A DNA stretch of 46,586 nucleotides from Methanosarcinaceae archaeon (GCA_023544565.1 JAMJFS010000002.1:43877-90462), one strand, 5' to 3'. Positions 31,770 to 41,380 are shown, numbered from the stretch's first letter. Made by a program: numbers and translations. The notes: generated from the letters alone by a model not told the origin.

Positions 31770-33482
31770 ATGTTTGGATGGACAGGAAGAACGATTACGG
31801 TTGATCTGGGTGACAGGTCAATATTTGAATCTAAAACAGATGTGAAAACCGCAAAAGAGTATCTTGGCGGGCGCGGGATGGGAGTTAAAATATTATCTGA
31901 CATGGTCACACCGACCATTGACCCTTTGAGTCCCGAGAATCCGCTGATACTCACAACAGGCCCATTGACAGGAACACCTGCGCCGATGTCAGGTAGGCAT
32001 TCCATTACAACCAAGTCGCCGTTGACAGGTACGATATTCGACTCAAGCGCGGGTGGTTTTTTCGGGAAGGAAATGAAGTTTGCAGGGATCGATGCATTAA
32101 TAATCAAAGGCAAAGCAGATGAGCCTGTGTATTTGCAGATCGAGAATGAAGATGTCGATATCCTATCTGCCGCACATCTTTGGGGAATGAACACACGGGA
32201 AACAACAAAAATGCTTCAGTCCAAAGGGCGTGTTTCCTGTATAGGAAAAGCAGGCGAGCGGCAGGTCATGATCGCAAATATAATGAACGATTACGTGCAT
32301 GCATGCGGGCGTGGTGGTCTGGGGGCAGTGGCGGGTTCAAAGAACCTTAAGGCAATCGTGGTAATGGGGGACAACAAACCAGAGATCGCTGAGGATGCGG
32401 CTTTTGCAGAAGCAAAAGAAAGTGCAATGCGGCTTCTTCGTGCAAGTCCCGTGACATCCAAGGGTTTGAAGAATTATGGCACTTCTGTTCTGGTAAATCT
32501 TATGAACTACATGAAGATCCTGCCAACCGACAACTTCCGAAGCAGGGAGTTCAAAGGTGCTGACTCCGTATCCGGGGAGTATATTAACGATAATTACGAC
32601 ATTACACGACACGCATGCTACAACTGTCCGGTAGGCTGTAAGCGTAGCATCAAAGAAGATGAGATGGAGATCCCCGAATACGAGACTGTATGGGCATTCG
32701 GACCTGACATCGGGAACGAGGATATGGATTCCATTATCAGGGCGAACAGGTTGTGCAACGATTACGGAATGGATACCATTTCCTGTGGTTCTACAATTGC
32801 GGCATATTCGGAATTGATATCAACTGACATCGAGTCTGCAAAGCTTGATGAACTGGTCATGCAGATAGGGGAAGGAGAAAGTGAACTTGGAGCAGGTTCG
32901 CTCGCATATCTGCGTTCAAAAGGCGCTGAAGAGTTGAGCATGAGTTCCAAAGGTCTTGAATTTCCCGGCTACGATCCACGCGGAGTTTTGGGGCAGGCGC
33001 TTGGATATGCGACCTCGAACAGAGGGGGGTGCCATCTTCGCGCTTACATGGTAGCGCCCGAAGTGATCGGGAAACCAAAACTGATCGACCGCCTGACCTT
33101 CAGTGGCAAAGCGGGGCTTGTACAGATATTCCAAAATCTCGCTGCTGCGGTTGATTCTCTTGCTGTCTGCAAATTCGAATCCTTTGCAATGGGTGAGGAA
33201 GAACTTGCAGCACTGCTCAGTGCTGTGACCGGTGTACATTATTCTCCACAAGACCTGCTGCGTGCAGGTGAAAGGATATGGAACCTTGAAAGACTTTTCA
33301 ATATAGGTGCAGGTTTCACACATGCGGATGACTCACTGCCTGCACGGATGTTCGAAAGTGGTGAATTTGGGATTAAAAAGGACGAGTTCGAAAGAACGCT
33401 TACTGAATATTATCACTACAGGGGATGGAATGAAAATGGTATTCCCTCAAGTGAAAAATTAAAGGAACTTGGGATCTCCTGA
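31770..33482 (+). CDS. Aldehyde ferredoxin oxidoreductase (tungsten pterin enzyme)
   Basis: Oxidises aldehydes to carboxylates with ferredoxin. 570 aa. N-terminal WTGRTITVDLGDRSI and YLGGRGMGVKIL, pterin-binding GPLTGTPAPMSGRHSITTKSP, 4Fe-4S ligands CYNCPVGCKR with a distal Cys in AVCKFESFA, EYETVWAFGPDIGNED. RBS AGGATAAGG then ATG 31770 chosen over an ORF start at 31746 that overlaps the methyltransferase. Likely operonic with the upstream methyltransferase; converges 20 nt from the next gene's stop. Confidence 0.93.
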   Translation: MFGWTGRTITVDLGDRSIFESKTDVKTAKEYLGGRGMGVKILSDMVTPTIDPLSPENPLILTTGPLTGTPAPMSGRHSITTKSPLTGTIFDSSAGGFFGKEMKFAGIDALIIKGKADEPVYLQIENEDVDILSAAHLWGMNTRETTKMLQSKGRVSCIGKAGERQVMIANIMNDYVHACGRGGLGAVAGSKNLKAIVVMGDNKPEIAEDAAFAEAKESAMRLLRASPVTSKGLKNYGTSVLVNLMNYMKILPTDNFRSREFKGADSVSGEYINDNYDITRHACYNCPVGCKRSIKEDEMEIPEYETVWAFGPDIGNEDMDSIIRANRLCNDYGMDTISCGSTIAAYSELISTDIESAKLDELVMQIGEGESELGAGSLAYLRSKGAEELSMSSKGLEFPGYDPRGVLGQALGYATSNRGGCHLRAYMVAPEVIGKPKLIDRLTFSGKAGLVQIFQNLAAAVDSLAVCKFESFAMGEEELAALLSAVTGVHYSPQDLLRAGERIWNLERLFNIGAGFTHADDSLPARMFESGEFGIKKDEFERTLTEYYHYRGWNENGIPSSEKLKELGIS

Positions 33483-33502
33483 TGGAAATCCCAAATTTTA
33501 GT

Positions 33503-35029
33503 TTATGATCTGCGTTTGATATGTGCGCCCGCAAGTGTCGCTAAAGCAAGTGCTACCCCAAATCCAGGTGTTGGTGCGGCTTCATCTTCAATTGGCTCCT
33601 CTTCTTCAGGTTGTTCATCAACAGTTTCCACTTCCTCCACATCTATTATTATCTCGTGTTCAGAGAATTCAGGAATATAAACTGCCATTGAAACGGTGTC
33701 GTTGTCCTGTAGTAGATAACAAAGCGGTCTGTTGCCGCCTGCGAAAAGTTCATCGATATTTCTGGCACGTTCAAGTGCAACTCCATCATATCGCAGTCGT
33801 ATGCGGTCGGGATTGTTCAGGTCAATGGTTTCACCGTCAAGATTTATTGTTACTACCTGCCCTTCTTTCATCTCTGATTCGACTCGTAGAACCACACGGT
33901 TTTGAATTGCTTCCCTTATCTGTAAATTTACAGGAGTATGATTCAGGAGACATGATGTGTTCCCTCGATCGCGGATCGTAAGTTCTGCACCCACTCTTCC
34001 ACGTGCAACTTCCTGATTCATTATCTGGTGCATGTACGACACATCCCTGGAATACTGGTATTGTGTCTGGAAATATTGTGGCTCCATAGGGGTTGCCCTG
34101 AACATTACCTGGCTGTTTTCAACCAATTTTACCGTGATGGTGCCATCTGTGATGTCAGCGTCAAGACCTGACATATCTGTATTCTGTGCCAGGAAATCCC
34201 TGCATATTATCAGGTATCCTTCAAAATTGTTCTTTGTAATCTTTATGGAGGTCGTGTTATTGGCACTGTCCTCTATCATTTCAGCCTCGACACCTTCTGC
34301 AAGGTCAAACGTGACAGTTTTATCAGCCATTGCCTTGACCTGCAATGTAGCAGTCGGATTGTCATGTAAAAGGAACATGCTTGATGTTCCAACATAACGG
34401 GCTATTGCGCCCTGTAAACTCTCGTAACTGTAATCAAAATCCGATACCTTGGCCGAATCAAAGATTGCGTCTCCAGATATTGCGAAATCTCTTATTTCAC
34501 CGGATTCATCAAAAGTATATGTCACATAATGTCCGTATGATGTCCCTCCTTCATTCATGAACTGAAGACCATACACCATTCTTTGTGACCTTACTCCCTG
34601 CATGGCTTGTTGTCTCATTTCAACCATATTTCTTGCATTGAATGAAGAGGTCGTTCTACTCATGTGCATGACCATGTAGTTTGCAATATCGTCACTTTTA
34701 ACACCGTATTGCAATTCAATATCTCCGATCATCATTTCCCTGTTAATGTTTGTAGGAAGACCAAGGTCGGAAATTGCATCATCTGCGGACACACCAAATG
34801 TGTTACAAGTTTGTATTAATGTGTTTTCTGTAAATCCCAGAAATCTATTGTCCATATTTCCAAAGTCATTTGCACGCATCATTTCACGTTCATCATATAG
34901 CGTTGGTGTTGGATCGTCTTCATCCATCATTCTCCCTCCGTCCATCTGTGCAAAGGCAAGCGTGTTAATTGCAAGCAAAAATAGCATAGTACTGACTACA
35001 AGTACAACTGATCGTTTCATAAATTTCAT
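33503..35029 (-). CDS. PGF-CTERM secreted/surface protein
   Basis: 508 aa: signal peptide (MKFMKRSVVLVVSTMLFLLA...AFA), a Met-rich mature N-terminus (MDGGRMMDED), a middle with YVTYTFDESGEIRDFAISGD, beta-rich domains, a Glu-rich spacer (EEVETVDEQPEEEEPIEDE) and the C-terminal PTPGFGVALALATLAG ending IKRRS: PGF-CTERM signal for archaeosortase. RBS GGAGG at 35041-35037, 7 nt before ATG 35029, fixes the start (not 35086). Upstream region is ~300 nt. Confidence 0.82.
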   Translation of the reverse strand: MKFMKRSVVLVVSTMLFLLAINTLAFAQMDGGRMMDEDDPTPTLYDEREMMRANDFGNMDNRFLGFTENTLIQTCNTFGVSADDAISDLGLPTNINREMMIGDIELQYGVKSDDIANYMVMHMSRTTSSFNARNMVEMRQQAMQGVRSQRMVYGLQFMNEGGTSYGHYVTYTFDESGEIRDFAISGDAIFDSAKVSDFDYSYESLQGAIARYVGTSSMFLLHDNPTATLQVKAMADKTVTFDLAEGVEAEMIEDSANNTTSIKITKNNFEGYLIICRDFLAQNTDMSGLDADITDGTITVKLVENSQVMFRATPMEPQYFQTQYQYSRDVSYMHQIMNQEVARGRVGAELTIRDRGNTSCLLNHTPVNLQIREAIQNRVVLRVESEMKEGQVVTINLDGETIDLNNPDRIRLRYDGVALERARNIDELFAGGNRPLCYLLQDNDTVSMAVYIPEFSEHEIIIDVEEVETVDEQPEEEEPIEDEAAPTPGFGVALALATLAGAHIKRRS

Positions 35030-35197
35030 ATACTTTCCTCCAATCTCAAGATCACTGTATAGATTCACACAATTGATTAATAACACTATTATTTGAAGGT
35101 AATAAGCATTATGGTTTAAAAAAAGTATAAAAATAATGAATTAAAAAGAATATAAGTAATCGATTTTAAATAGTTTCAAGCATTTTAACTGCCAGAT

Positions 35198-35230
35198 ATA
35201 TACTTAGTAGTAGACATATACTTAGTAGTA
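35198..35230. repeat. Direct repeat upstream of aIF5A
   Basis: Two perfect copies of ATATACTTAGTAGTA, at 35198-35212 and 35216-35230, 18 bp apart. They lie ~110 nt before the aIF5A start and ~180 nt from the divergent PGF gene; a possible operator. Confidence 0.55.
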
Positions 35231-35334
35231 TCTTTTCACGATAAATTGATATATTGAATAATGAACTATAAACCATATTATTCAACTTACAAACGTCTGA
35301 AAAAGACATTCACAATTAACTGGAGGAATATAAT

Positions 35335-35718
35335 ATGAAACAGCAAGTAGAGGTAAAAACACTTAAGGAAGGAAAATACGTTGTCGTGGATGACGAACCA
35401 TGTGTGATCAAAAGCATTACAAAATCAAAACCTGGTAAACATGGATCTGCAAAGGCAAGGATCGACGTTATCGGTATTTTTGATAATCAGAAACGTTCGA
35501 TCATAAGTTCAGTGTCGGCAAAGACCTATGTTCCTTTAGTGGAGCGTAAAAATGCACAGGTTCTTTCAGTGGGTGCTGGTATTGCACAGTTAATGGATAT
35601 GGAAGATTTTTCCATGTTTGAACTCCCTATTCCTGATGAGTATAGTGCCAGAGTTATCGAAGGTGCAGATATTACATACATTACATCAATGGGTAAAATA
35701 AGGATCGATCTCAGGTAG
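35335..35718 (+). CDS. eif5A: Translation initiation/elongation factor aIF5A
   Basis: 127 aa, needed for polyproline and termination. Deoxyhypusine/hypusine loop SKPGKHGSAKAR with the modified Lys, KSITKSKPG, then the OB C-terminal domain (VLSVGAGIAQLMDMEDFSMF). RBS GGAGG before ATG 35335. Downstream agmatinase supplies polyamine precursors required for its Lys modification. Confidence 0.97.
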   Translation: MKQQVEVKTLKEGKYVVVDDEPCVIKSITKSKPGKHGSAKARIDVIGIFDNQKRSIISSVSAKTYVPLVERKNAQVLSVGAGIAQLMDMEDFSMFELPIPDEYSARVIEGADITYITSMGKIRIDLR

Positions 35719-35747
35719 TTCTTTTTTCCTCAATTACTTTTACTATT

Positions 35748-36620
35748 ATGTTCAATCAGCCTAAAATGATGGATGCTCCATCCAAATACGGAACTGCCGA
35801 ATATGTGATATTTGGCGTACCGTTCGATGGGACATCATCATTTAGGGCAGGCAGCCGCTTTGCACCGGGTGCTATGCGTAAAGCATCTGCAAACTTTGAA
35901 AGTTATAACGCTTTTTTTGACATTGATCTTGCAGAATTGCCTATCCACGATGCAGGAGACCTTGAGCCGTATGCATCAGTAGGTGATACGTTGCGAGACC
36001 TGTTCTATGCCGTTGAGCCAATAGCAAAGGACGGCAAGATACCGATCATGCTCGGCGGTGAGCATTCTCTTAGCCTGCCATGTGTCAAGGCATGTGCTAA
36101 ATACGCGGGTGACGATTTTGGTGTTGTGGTATTGGATGCACATTTTGACCTTCGTGATGAGTATGGTGGTTTGAAGAATAACCATGCATGTGTTTCACGA
36201 CATATCATTGATGAAGTCACCGACAATTATGTTTCGATCGGGATCCGAAGCGGACCAAAGGAAGAGTGGGATCTTGCTAAAGAGAATAACATAAGGTATT
36301 ATACATCGGAAGACGTCGAAACAAAAGGGATAAAAGACGTGCTTGCTGAGGTCATTGAATATCTCGATTGTAGTAAGATATATCTTTCACTGGATATGGA
36401 TGCACTTGACCCTTCATTTGCTCCGGCACTGGGGACGCCTGAACCTTTCGGGCTTAATGCACGTGATGTGCGTGAAGTGATACGAACGCTTGCACCCATG
36501 TCAGTTGGTTTTGATATTGTTGAGATCGCACCGGAATATGATGGCGGGCAGACGGCGATGCTTGGTACAAAACTGATGCGTGAGTTCATTGCTGCACATG
36601 CGAGTTCTGTGTTGGATTGA
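35748..36620 (+). CDS. speB: Agmatinase
   Basis: Mn-dependent ureohydrolase: agmatine to putrescine and urea. Metal ligands in MLGGEHSLSL, VVLDAHFDLRDE and YLSLDMDALDPSFAPALGTP. 290 aa. Starts 30 nt after aIF5A, so the operon links polyamine synthesis to hypusine formation on aIF5A. Confidence 0.95.
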   Translation: MFNQPKMMDAPSKYGTAEYVIFGVPFDGTSSFRAGSRFAPGAMRKASANFESYNAFFDIDLAELPIHDAGDLEPYASVGDTLRDLFYAVEPIAKDGKIPIMLGGEHSLSLPCVKACAKYAGDDFGVVVLDAHFDLRDEYGGLKNNHACVSRHIIDEVTDNYVSIGIRSGPKEEWDLAKENNIRYYTSEDVETKGIKDVLAEVIEYLDCSKIYLSLDMDALDPSFAPALGTPEPFGLNARDVREVIRTLAPMSVGFDIVEIAPEYDGGQTAMLGTKLMREFIAAHASSVLD

Positions 36621-36646
36621 AGAGGTTTTGGTTAGCAGTTTTTTCG

Positions 36647-36706
36647 TAGTATATGTTTTATAAACATATAGTCCGAGTCAATTCGACCGAAGAGAGAATT
36701 TTCTCG
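36647..36706 (+). repeat. Dispersed ~60-bp element, family A copy 1
   Basis: TAGTATATGTTTTATAAACA-type dyad followed by GTCCGAGTCAATTCGACCGA, 27 nt after the agmatinase stop. See copies 2-6 (both orientations). Confidence 0.7.
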
Positions 36707-36765
36707 TAGACTTTTTTGCGGTTAACTATTTAGATGTTAGGATCAATCATGAGACTAGATATAAC

Positions 36766-37419
36766 ATGATATCAGAAATTGAAGTAGTATGTCCTTCATG
36801 CTCGCCGAAAATACCGGTGATGCATGAGGTATTGAAGTCGGGCCAGAATCCTGTAGTGAAATGTAAAGAATGCGAGCATGTACACCCCACAAAGATCGAG
36901 AACAAAAAACCGATCAATATCAGGGTGGTTGTCAGTAAGGCGGATGAATCGTTTAAGCGAAGTATTCAACTTGATCCGGATCAGGTTGTTTATGAAGAAG
37001 ATGAACTTATTGTTGATGATGAATCAGATGATAATGTTTATCCCCTAATTGTAACATCCATCGAGTCAGATGGAAAACGTGTCATCAGTGCAAAAGCCGG
37101 GGTCATCAATACTATATGGGGCAGGAGCATTGATGAGGTTATTGTAAAAGTAGCGATCAAAAATGGCAGTAAAACTGAATCATTCAACAAACGAGTTCCT
37201 GGAGGATACGATTTTGTTGTTGGTGGGGAGGATGAAGTGCAGGGTCAAAAGTTTATAATAACCCACATCAAGATACGAGATGGTGAATTCAGTTTAAGTA
37301 AAGGTGAGGCTGTAGAGGCAAAATATATTAAGCGCGTGTATGCATCACCTATTAGAGTAAGGGCATGGGGAGAGGGTAAATCTGCATGGAGTTTAGGGAG
37401 AAAAGCGCGAAACTCGTAA
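36766..37419 (+). CDS. HVO_0476-family zinc finger protein
   Basis: 217 aa with an N-terminal zinc ribbon ([10 protein letters not shown]...[10 protein letters not shown]) and a beta-rich C-terminal domain ([14 protein letters not shown]-like blocks, [15 protein letters not shown]). A conserved archaeal protein of unknown role. It overlaps pcm by 34 nt; the same neighbour pair occurs in other euryarchaea as I recall. Divergence from the agmatinase by a family A element. Confidence 0.8.
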   Translation: MISEIEVVCPSCSPKIPVMHEVLKSGQNPVVKCKECEHVHPTKIENKKPINIRVVVSKADESFKRSIQLDPDQVVYEEDELIVDDESDDNVYPLIVTSIESDGKRVISAKAGVINTIWGRSIDEVIVKVAIKNGSKTESFNKRVPGGYDFVVGGEDEVQGQKFIITHIKIRDGEFSLSKGEAVEAKYIKRVYASPIRVRAWGEGKSAWSLGRKARNS

Positions 37420-38033
37420 ATAATCTGCGGTTTCAAGGGGTTGGGGAAAAAGTACTTGATGCGATGTTGCGAGTTCCGCGGCATCTTTTTCTTCCCCCGA
37501 ATGTTCGTGGTGATGCTTATATCGATACTCCACTTTCGATCGGATATGGTCAGACCATCTCTGCACCGCATATGGTCGCTATTATGTGTGACTTGCTGGA
37601 CTTGCGAGAGGGGCAGAATGTACTTGAGGTTGGTACAGGTTCGGGATATAATGCTGCTGTAATGGCAGAACTTGTGGGGAGCACAGGGCATGTGTATTCT
37701 GTTGAGCGAATTGCACCGCTTGCCGAGTTTGCGAAAAATAACCTTGCAGATGTGGGATATATAAATGTCACTGTGATGCTTGAAGACGGGTCTGGCGGTG
37801 ATCTTCTGCATTCACCATATGATCGTATTTGTGTTACCTGCGCCGCACCTGATATACCACAACCACTTATCGAGCAACTTAAACCCGGTGGATTGATGGC
37901 TATACCTGTGGGAGTCACTTTCCAGCAGTTATATCTTGTGAAAAAGGATATGGACGGAACAGTTCATGAGGAAATAAAAGGCGGGGTCGTGTTCGTGCCG
38001 CTTATTGGAAGGTACGGATTTAGTGATGATTGA
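37386..38033 (+). CDS. pcm: Protein-L-isoaspartate O-methyltransferase
   Basis: Repairs isoaspartate in aged proteins using SAM. Motif [20 protein letters not shown]-terminal [14 protein letters not shown], substrate region [18 protein letters not shown], post-motif [20 protein letters not shown]. 215 aa. Start overlaps the zinc finger gene; an internal start is possible. Confidence 0.93.
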   Translation: MEFREKSAKLVNNLRFQGVGEKVLDAMLRVPRHLFLPPNVRGDAYIDTPLSIGYGQTISAPHMVAIMCDLLDLREGQNVLEVGTGSGYNAAVMAELVGSTGHVYSVERIAPLAEFAKNNLADVGYINVTVMLEDGSGGDLLHSPYDRICVTCAAPDIPQPLIEQLKPGGLMAIPVGVTFQQLYLVKKDMDGTVHEEIKGGVVFVPLIGRYGFSDD

Positions 38034-38092
38034 ATATATCCTTTAGTCTAATTTAATAACATATTAATATCAGACGCTATTCATTATCCTTT

Positions 38093-38554
38093 ATGTATGC
38101 CAACACAGATGTAACAGAGGTCAGTGTTAAAGGAGTATACATGATAGATGCGTATGGAGGGCCGGCACCTGCGGTTTTGCTTGAGGGTGATGACGGGCTT
38201 TTGATGCCGATATATATAGGACAGCCTGAAGCGATATCGATTGGCGCAGCGATTAAAAAAGAGACTATGCCTCGCCCGCTTTCACATGACCTGATCATAT
38301 CTATATTGTCACGCCTTGATACGAGAGTTAAAAGTGTGCTTATCGATGACAAGATCGATAAGATCTACTATGCGCGCATCACACTCGAAAAGGACGGAAA
38401 ACTCATGGATTTTGATGCACGCCCAAGTGATTGTATTGCACTTGCATTGCGTGACGATGCACCAATTATGGTGACAGATAGCGTACTGGCACGCGCCGTG
38501 GTCAATAAAGAAAAACTTCATGGTGCAAAGTCGATAGATGGATTTATGCGATAA
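38093..38554 (+). CDS. Bifunctional nuclease/DUF151 family protein
   Basis: 153 aa; conserved VKGVYMIDAYGGPAPAVLLE, MPIYIGQPEAISIG, RPLSHDLIISIL and DARPSDCIALAL blocks define DUF151 (BFN). Plant and Thermotoga members have weak nuclease activity; archaeal role unknown. TATA and start near 38093. Confidence 0.88.
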   Translation: MYANTDVTEVSVKGVYMIDAYGGPAPAVLLEGDDGLLMPIYIGQPEAISIGAAIKKETMPRPLSHDLIISILSRLDTRVKSVLIDDKIDKIYYARITLEKDGKLMDFDARPSDCIALALRDDAPIMVTDSVLARAVVNKEKLHGAKSIDGFMR

Positions 38555-38610
38555 AATTTTCGCTAACACTCGAATTAACTCGCACTATATATTTATAAAA
38601 TATATATTAT
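38553..38610 (-). repeat. Dispersed ~60-bp element, family A copy 2
   Basis: AATTTTCGCTAACACTCGAA then ACTATATATTTATAAAATATAT; inverse orientation to copy 1, starting at the DUF151 stop codon. Confidence 0.6.
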
Positions 38611-38612
38611 AA

Positions 38613-38669
38613 GAAAATATTCGATGACGCTCAGATCAACTTGCATTATATAATTCTATAAATTATCTT
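38613..38669 (-). repeat. Dispersed ~60-bp element, family A copy 3
   Basis: Tandem with copy 2: ATATTCGATGACGCTCAGATCAACTTGC followed by the AT-rich dyad. In short blocks: TTCGATGACGCTCAGATC and TTATATAATTCTATAAATTA. Confidence 0.55.
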
Positions 38670-38736
38670 CTGTAAAAAATTCCGTCATTATTATCACATT
38701 AACATTATAACTAATCTCAATTAACGAAGTGACAAC

Positions 38737-39558
38737 ATGCTTACAAAAAGAATAATCCCATGTCTTGATGTGACGCTTGATGAATCCGGTGGAACGGTTG
38801 TCAAAGGCGTTGAATTCGTAGACCTGATAAAAGCGGGGGACCCTGTGGAACTTGCAAAGCGCTATAACTTACAGGGCGCGGATGAACTGGTGTTTTTAGA
38901 CATTACAGCATCTCATGAGGGGCGCAGTACGATGGTAGATGTAATTGAGCGCACTGCAAGCGAGGTGTTCATTCCGCTAACGGTTGGTGGCGGAATAAAC
39001 TCTGTTGAAGATGTGCGCCAGATACTGCGCGCAGGTGCGGATAAGGTTACAATTAATACTGCTGCTGTGAAGAACCCGCAACTTATCAAGGAAGCATCAG
39101 ACATTTTCGGTTCGCAATGTATCGTTACTGCAATAGACTGCAGGCGAAATACAAATATCGATAACAATCAGGATAAGACAATACTCACTCTTGAGGACGG
39201 CACTCCTGCATGGTATGAAGTAGTAATATATGGTGGACGCGAACCAACAGGAATTGATGCTGTTCAGTGGGCAAAGAAGGTTGAGGAACTTGGTTGCGGT
39301 GAGATCATGTTAACCAGTATGGACAGGGATGGGACATACGATGGTTTCGATATTCCAATTACGCTTGCGCTGTCGGAGGCTCTGGAAATACCGATCATAG
39401 CATCAGGTGGGGTCGGAAACCCACAGCATATGTATGAAGGTTTTGTTAATGGAAAAGCCGATGCTGCACTTGCTGCGAGCATTTTTCACTTTGGAGAGTA
39501 TACGGTTGGCGACACGAAGGAGTATCTGCGAAAAAAGGGTATTCCTGTGCGGCTATGA
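38737..39558 (+). CDS. hisF: Imidazole glycerol phosphate synthase subunit HisF
   Basis: Cyclase of histidine synthesis, TIM barrel. [53 protein letters not shown] and [13 protein letters not shown]. 273 aa. Partner HisH is not in the window. ATG 38737. Confidence 0.97.
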   Translation: MLTKRIIPCLDVTLDESGGTVVKGVEFVDLIKAGDPVELAKRYNLQGADELVFLDITASHEGRSTMVDVIERTASEVFIPLTVGGGINSVEDVRQILRAGADKVTINTAAVKNPQLIKEASDIFGSQCIVTAIDCRRNTNIDNNQDKTILTLEDGTPAWYEVVIYGGREPTGIDAVQWAKKVEELGCGEIMLTSMDRDGTYDGFDIPITLALSEALEIPIIASGGVGNPQHMYEGFVNGKADAALAASIFHFGEYTVGDTKEYLRKKGIPVRL

Positions 39559-39590
39559 TGTTTTTTTGTTAATTTACGATTGGTGATTAA

Positions 39591-39878
39591 ATGGAAATAG
39601 CAGAATTTCAGAAATTGATGTTTGATCTTTATGTACATAATGATCGAAAACGCGGTGCTACTGCTACCATGCTATGGCTTGTAGAGGAAGTTGGGGAACT
39701 TGCAGAAGCTGTTCGCAGGGATGATATTGACGGTGTAAAAGAGGAAATAGCAGACTGTTTTGCGTGGGTTGGGTCGATTGCCAATCTTTATGGCATCGAT
39801 CTTGAAACTGCACTTCTTGTTAAGTATCCTGATATGTGCCCTACCTGTGAAAAGAAGCCTTGTGTTTGCACTGATTGA
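39591..39878 (+). CDS. MazG-like nucleotide pyrophosphohydrolase
   Basis: 95 aa. WLVEEVGELAEAVRRDD and EEIADCFAWVGSIAN give the EExxE...ExxD Mg-binding motif of MazG/all-alpha NTP pyrophosphatases that sanitise non-canonical NTPs. C-terminal CPTCEKKPCVC looks like a zinc-binding tail, unusual for such a small protein. 32 nt after hisF, likely same transcript. Confidence 0.85.
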   Translation: MEIAEFQKLMFDLYVHNDRKRGATATMLWLVEEVGELAEAVRRDDIDGVKEEIADCFAWVGSIANLYGIDLETALLVKYPDMCPTCEKKPCVCTD

Positions 39879-39917
39879 AATGGGTTGTTTGCAAATACGG
39901 GAAACAAGACAACGACA

Positions 39918-39932
39918 CGCTGTAGGCGGAGC
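39918..39932 (-). repeat. Dispersed GC palindrome, family B copy 5 (degenerate)
   Basis: CGCTGTAGGCGGAGC in the 250-nt gap after the MazG-like gene; rest of the gap holds a family A copy and no gene. Confidence 0.4.
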
Positions 39933-40018
39933 ATTCCGACATTATTGATCAAACACATTATATTTTGTTGTCACCGACTCGTTCACATAAACGAGCATAA
40001 TGGAATAACGTTAACAAG

Positions 40019-40080
40019 AAAATCTTCGCTCACGCTCAGATTGACTCAAACTATATGTTTATAAAACATATACTATAAAA
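40019..40080 (-). repeat. Dispersed ~60-bp element, family A copy 4
   Basis: AATCTTCGCTCACGCTCAGA, TTGACTCAAACTATATGTTT, ATAAAACATATACTATAAAA. Almost the exact reverse complement of copy 5 at 43381. Confidence 0.75.
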
Positions 40081-40130
40081 AAAGAAAAAGATCAGGTTGC
40101 ACCATTCCTCATGGTGCATAACATAACATA

Positions 40131-40430
40131 TTATAAAACGCCTGCAATTGCAACATTTGGTGCGTTGCTTATATACATTTCATTTGTTTTTTGAATGCAG
40201 GGTACGTTCTTTAAGCCGTATAAACTTTGCCTTGCATCTTTAAAATAGAAGCGCTCCTGCAAAAACTCCTCATCTTTTAGCCGGTTTAAAGCATACCGGA
40301 CGGTCCTTGGGGGTAGGTAACTTTCTTTTGCGATTTCTTTCTGAGTCAGAAAACCGCTGTACTCCAAGACCTTAAAGACAAGTTTTGCAGATGGAGGCAA
40401 TTCTTCTATTTGTTTTTCAAACATTTTCAC
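40131..40430 (-). CDS. Winged-helix transcriptional regulator
   Basis: 99 aa: PPSAKLVFKVLEYSGFLTQK, EIAKESYLPPRTVRYALNRLK, FLQERFYFKDARQSLYGL: a MarR/ArsR-like winged helix with short C-terminal tail. It lies 137 nt downstream of thi4 on the same strand. Tandem 9-mer sites lie upstream of both genes, so it is the natural candidate regulator of thi4 and itself (inference). Confidence 0.82.
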   Translation of the reverse strand: MKMFEKQIEELPPSAKLVFKVLEYSGFLTQKEIAKESYLPPRTVRYALNRLKDEEFLQERFYFKDARQSLYGLKNVPCIQKTNEMYISNAPNVAIAGVL

Positions 40431-40514
40431 GCTAATCCCGTCATTTCCATTTTGGTCATGTAATCTTATTTTATCATTTACAACAAAAACGATCCCTCAT
40501 TGGTATCACCAACT

Positions 40515-40532
40515 GTGTTAACAGTGTTAACA
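40515..40532. promoter_or_regulatory. Tandem 9-mer operator in front of the winged-helix gene
   Basis: Perfect tandem GTGTTAACA-GTGTTAACA with one further TATTAAC after it, ~85 nt upstream of ATG 40430. Same pattern occurs twice upstream of thi4. Confidence 0.6.
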
Positions 40533-40567
40533 CATATTAACTTTACGCCATATGTATAATACTTCAG

Positions 40568-41350
40568 TTATTTTTTCCCAAGCAACTCAATTGCAATTTC
40601 TGCAGCTCTCTTACCTGACAAAAGCATTCCGCCAAAGGTGGGTCCCATTCGCGGCAATCCGTGTACGGTTGCAACAGCCATTCCACATGCGATAAGTCCG
40701 GGGTATACTTCTCCGGTCATTTCCACAAGAGCATCTTCTGATCTTGCGACCCACATTCCGTCAAAGCCTTTTGATTCAATTACACCGCGGTCGACCAGGG
40801 ATTTTACAACAACTGCGTCATGTCCGGTTCCATCGATAACGATCTTTGATTCGATCGCAACAGGGTCAACACATGTGATCGCACGAGGCAATGCACCGAC
40901 AGGTGTCCAGTTGATTACAGCTCCTCCAACACGACCTTCACGAAGTACTACGTCATCGAATTTTGTCATGTTGATGATCTTTGCACCGGCATCACATGCT
41001 GCAGCTATAAGTTTTGAACATGCATGTGGTCCGTTTGCGACATAGAGTCCTTTCTCGAATTCTTTGTATGGGACGCCGATCTCATCAAATACTTCCTGTG
41101 CAGGTTCGCGCACTGTGAGTTTGTTCATTAGGTATCCGCCAATCCAGAATCCTCCGCCAAGATAGTTGTTGGCTTCGATGATAACAACGTCAACACCTGC
41201 TGTTGCAAGTTCTTTTGCTGCCATGAGACCACTTGGTCCGCCACCTATAATTATCACATCTGTTTCGATGCAGCTTATGAACTCTTTTGTAAACTCTTCT
41301 ACTATTGCTCTTGTTACTTGCTTTTCGTCAATTGGATAAAATTCGACCAT
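40568..41350 (-). CDS. thi4: Thiamine thiazole synthase Thi4 with Cys at the sulfur-donor position
   Basis: 260 aa. FAD/NAD-binding [33 protein letters not shown], and C-terminal [19 protein letters not shown]-like block ([16 protein letters not shown]). It makes the thiazole carboxylate from NAD, glycine and sulfur. At residue 160 the sequence is [10 protein letters not shown]: a Cys stands where yeast Thi4 has the sacrificial Cys205 and where Methanocaldococcus-type sulfide-dependent enzymes have His (family knowledge). Suggests a single-turnover (or Cys-using) version. Little leader sequence before ATG 41350, and no TPP riboswitch seen. Confidence 0.93.
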   Translation of the reverse strand: MVEFYPIDEKQVTRAIVEEFTKEFISCIETDVIIIGGGPSGLMAAKELATAGVDVVIIEANNYLGGGFWIGGYLMNKLTVREPAQEVFDEIGVPYKEFEKGLYVANGPHACSKLIAAACDAGAKIINMTKFDDVVLREGRVGGAVINWTPVGALPRAITCVDPVAIESKIVIDGTGHDAVVVKSLVDRGVIESKGFDGMWVARSEDALVEMTGEVYPGLIACGMAVATVHGLPRMGPTFGGMLLSGKRAAEIAIELLGKK

Positions 41351-41380
41351 AATTATGCCTCTTATAATCTATAATTGGTT

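Noticed and set aside
38553-38669. Simple intrinsic terminator after DUF151
   Set aside because: Same sequence recurs in both orientations and tandem, so it is treated as a dispersed repeat, although it may also terminate.
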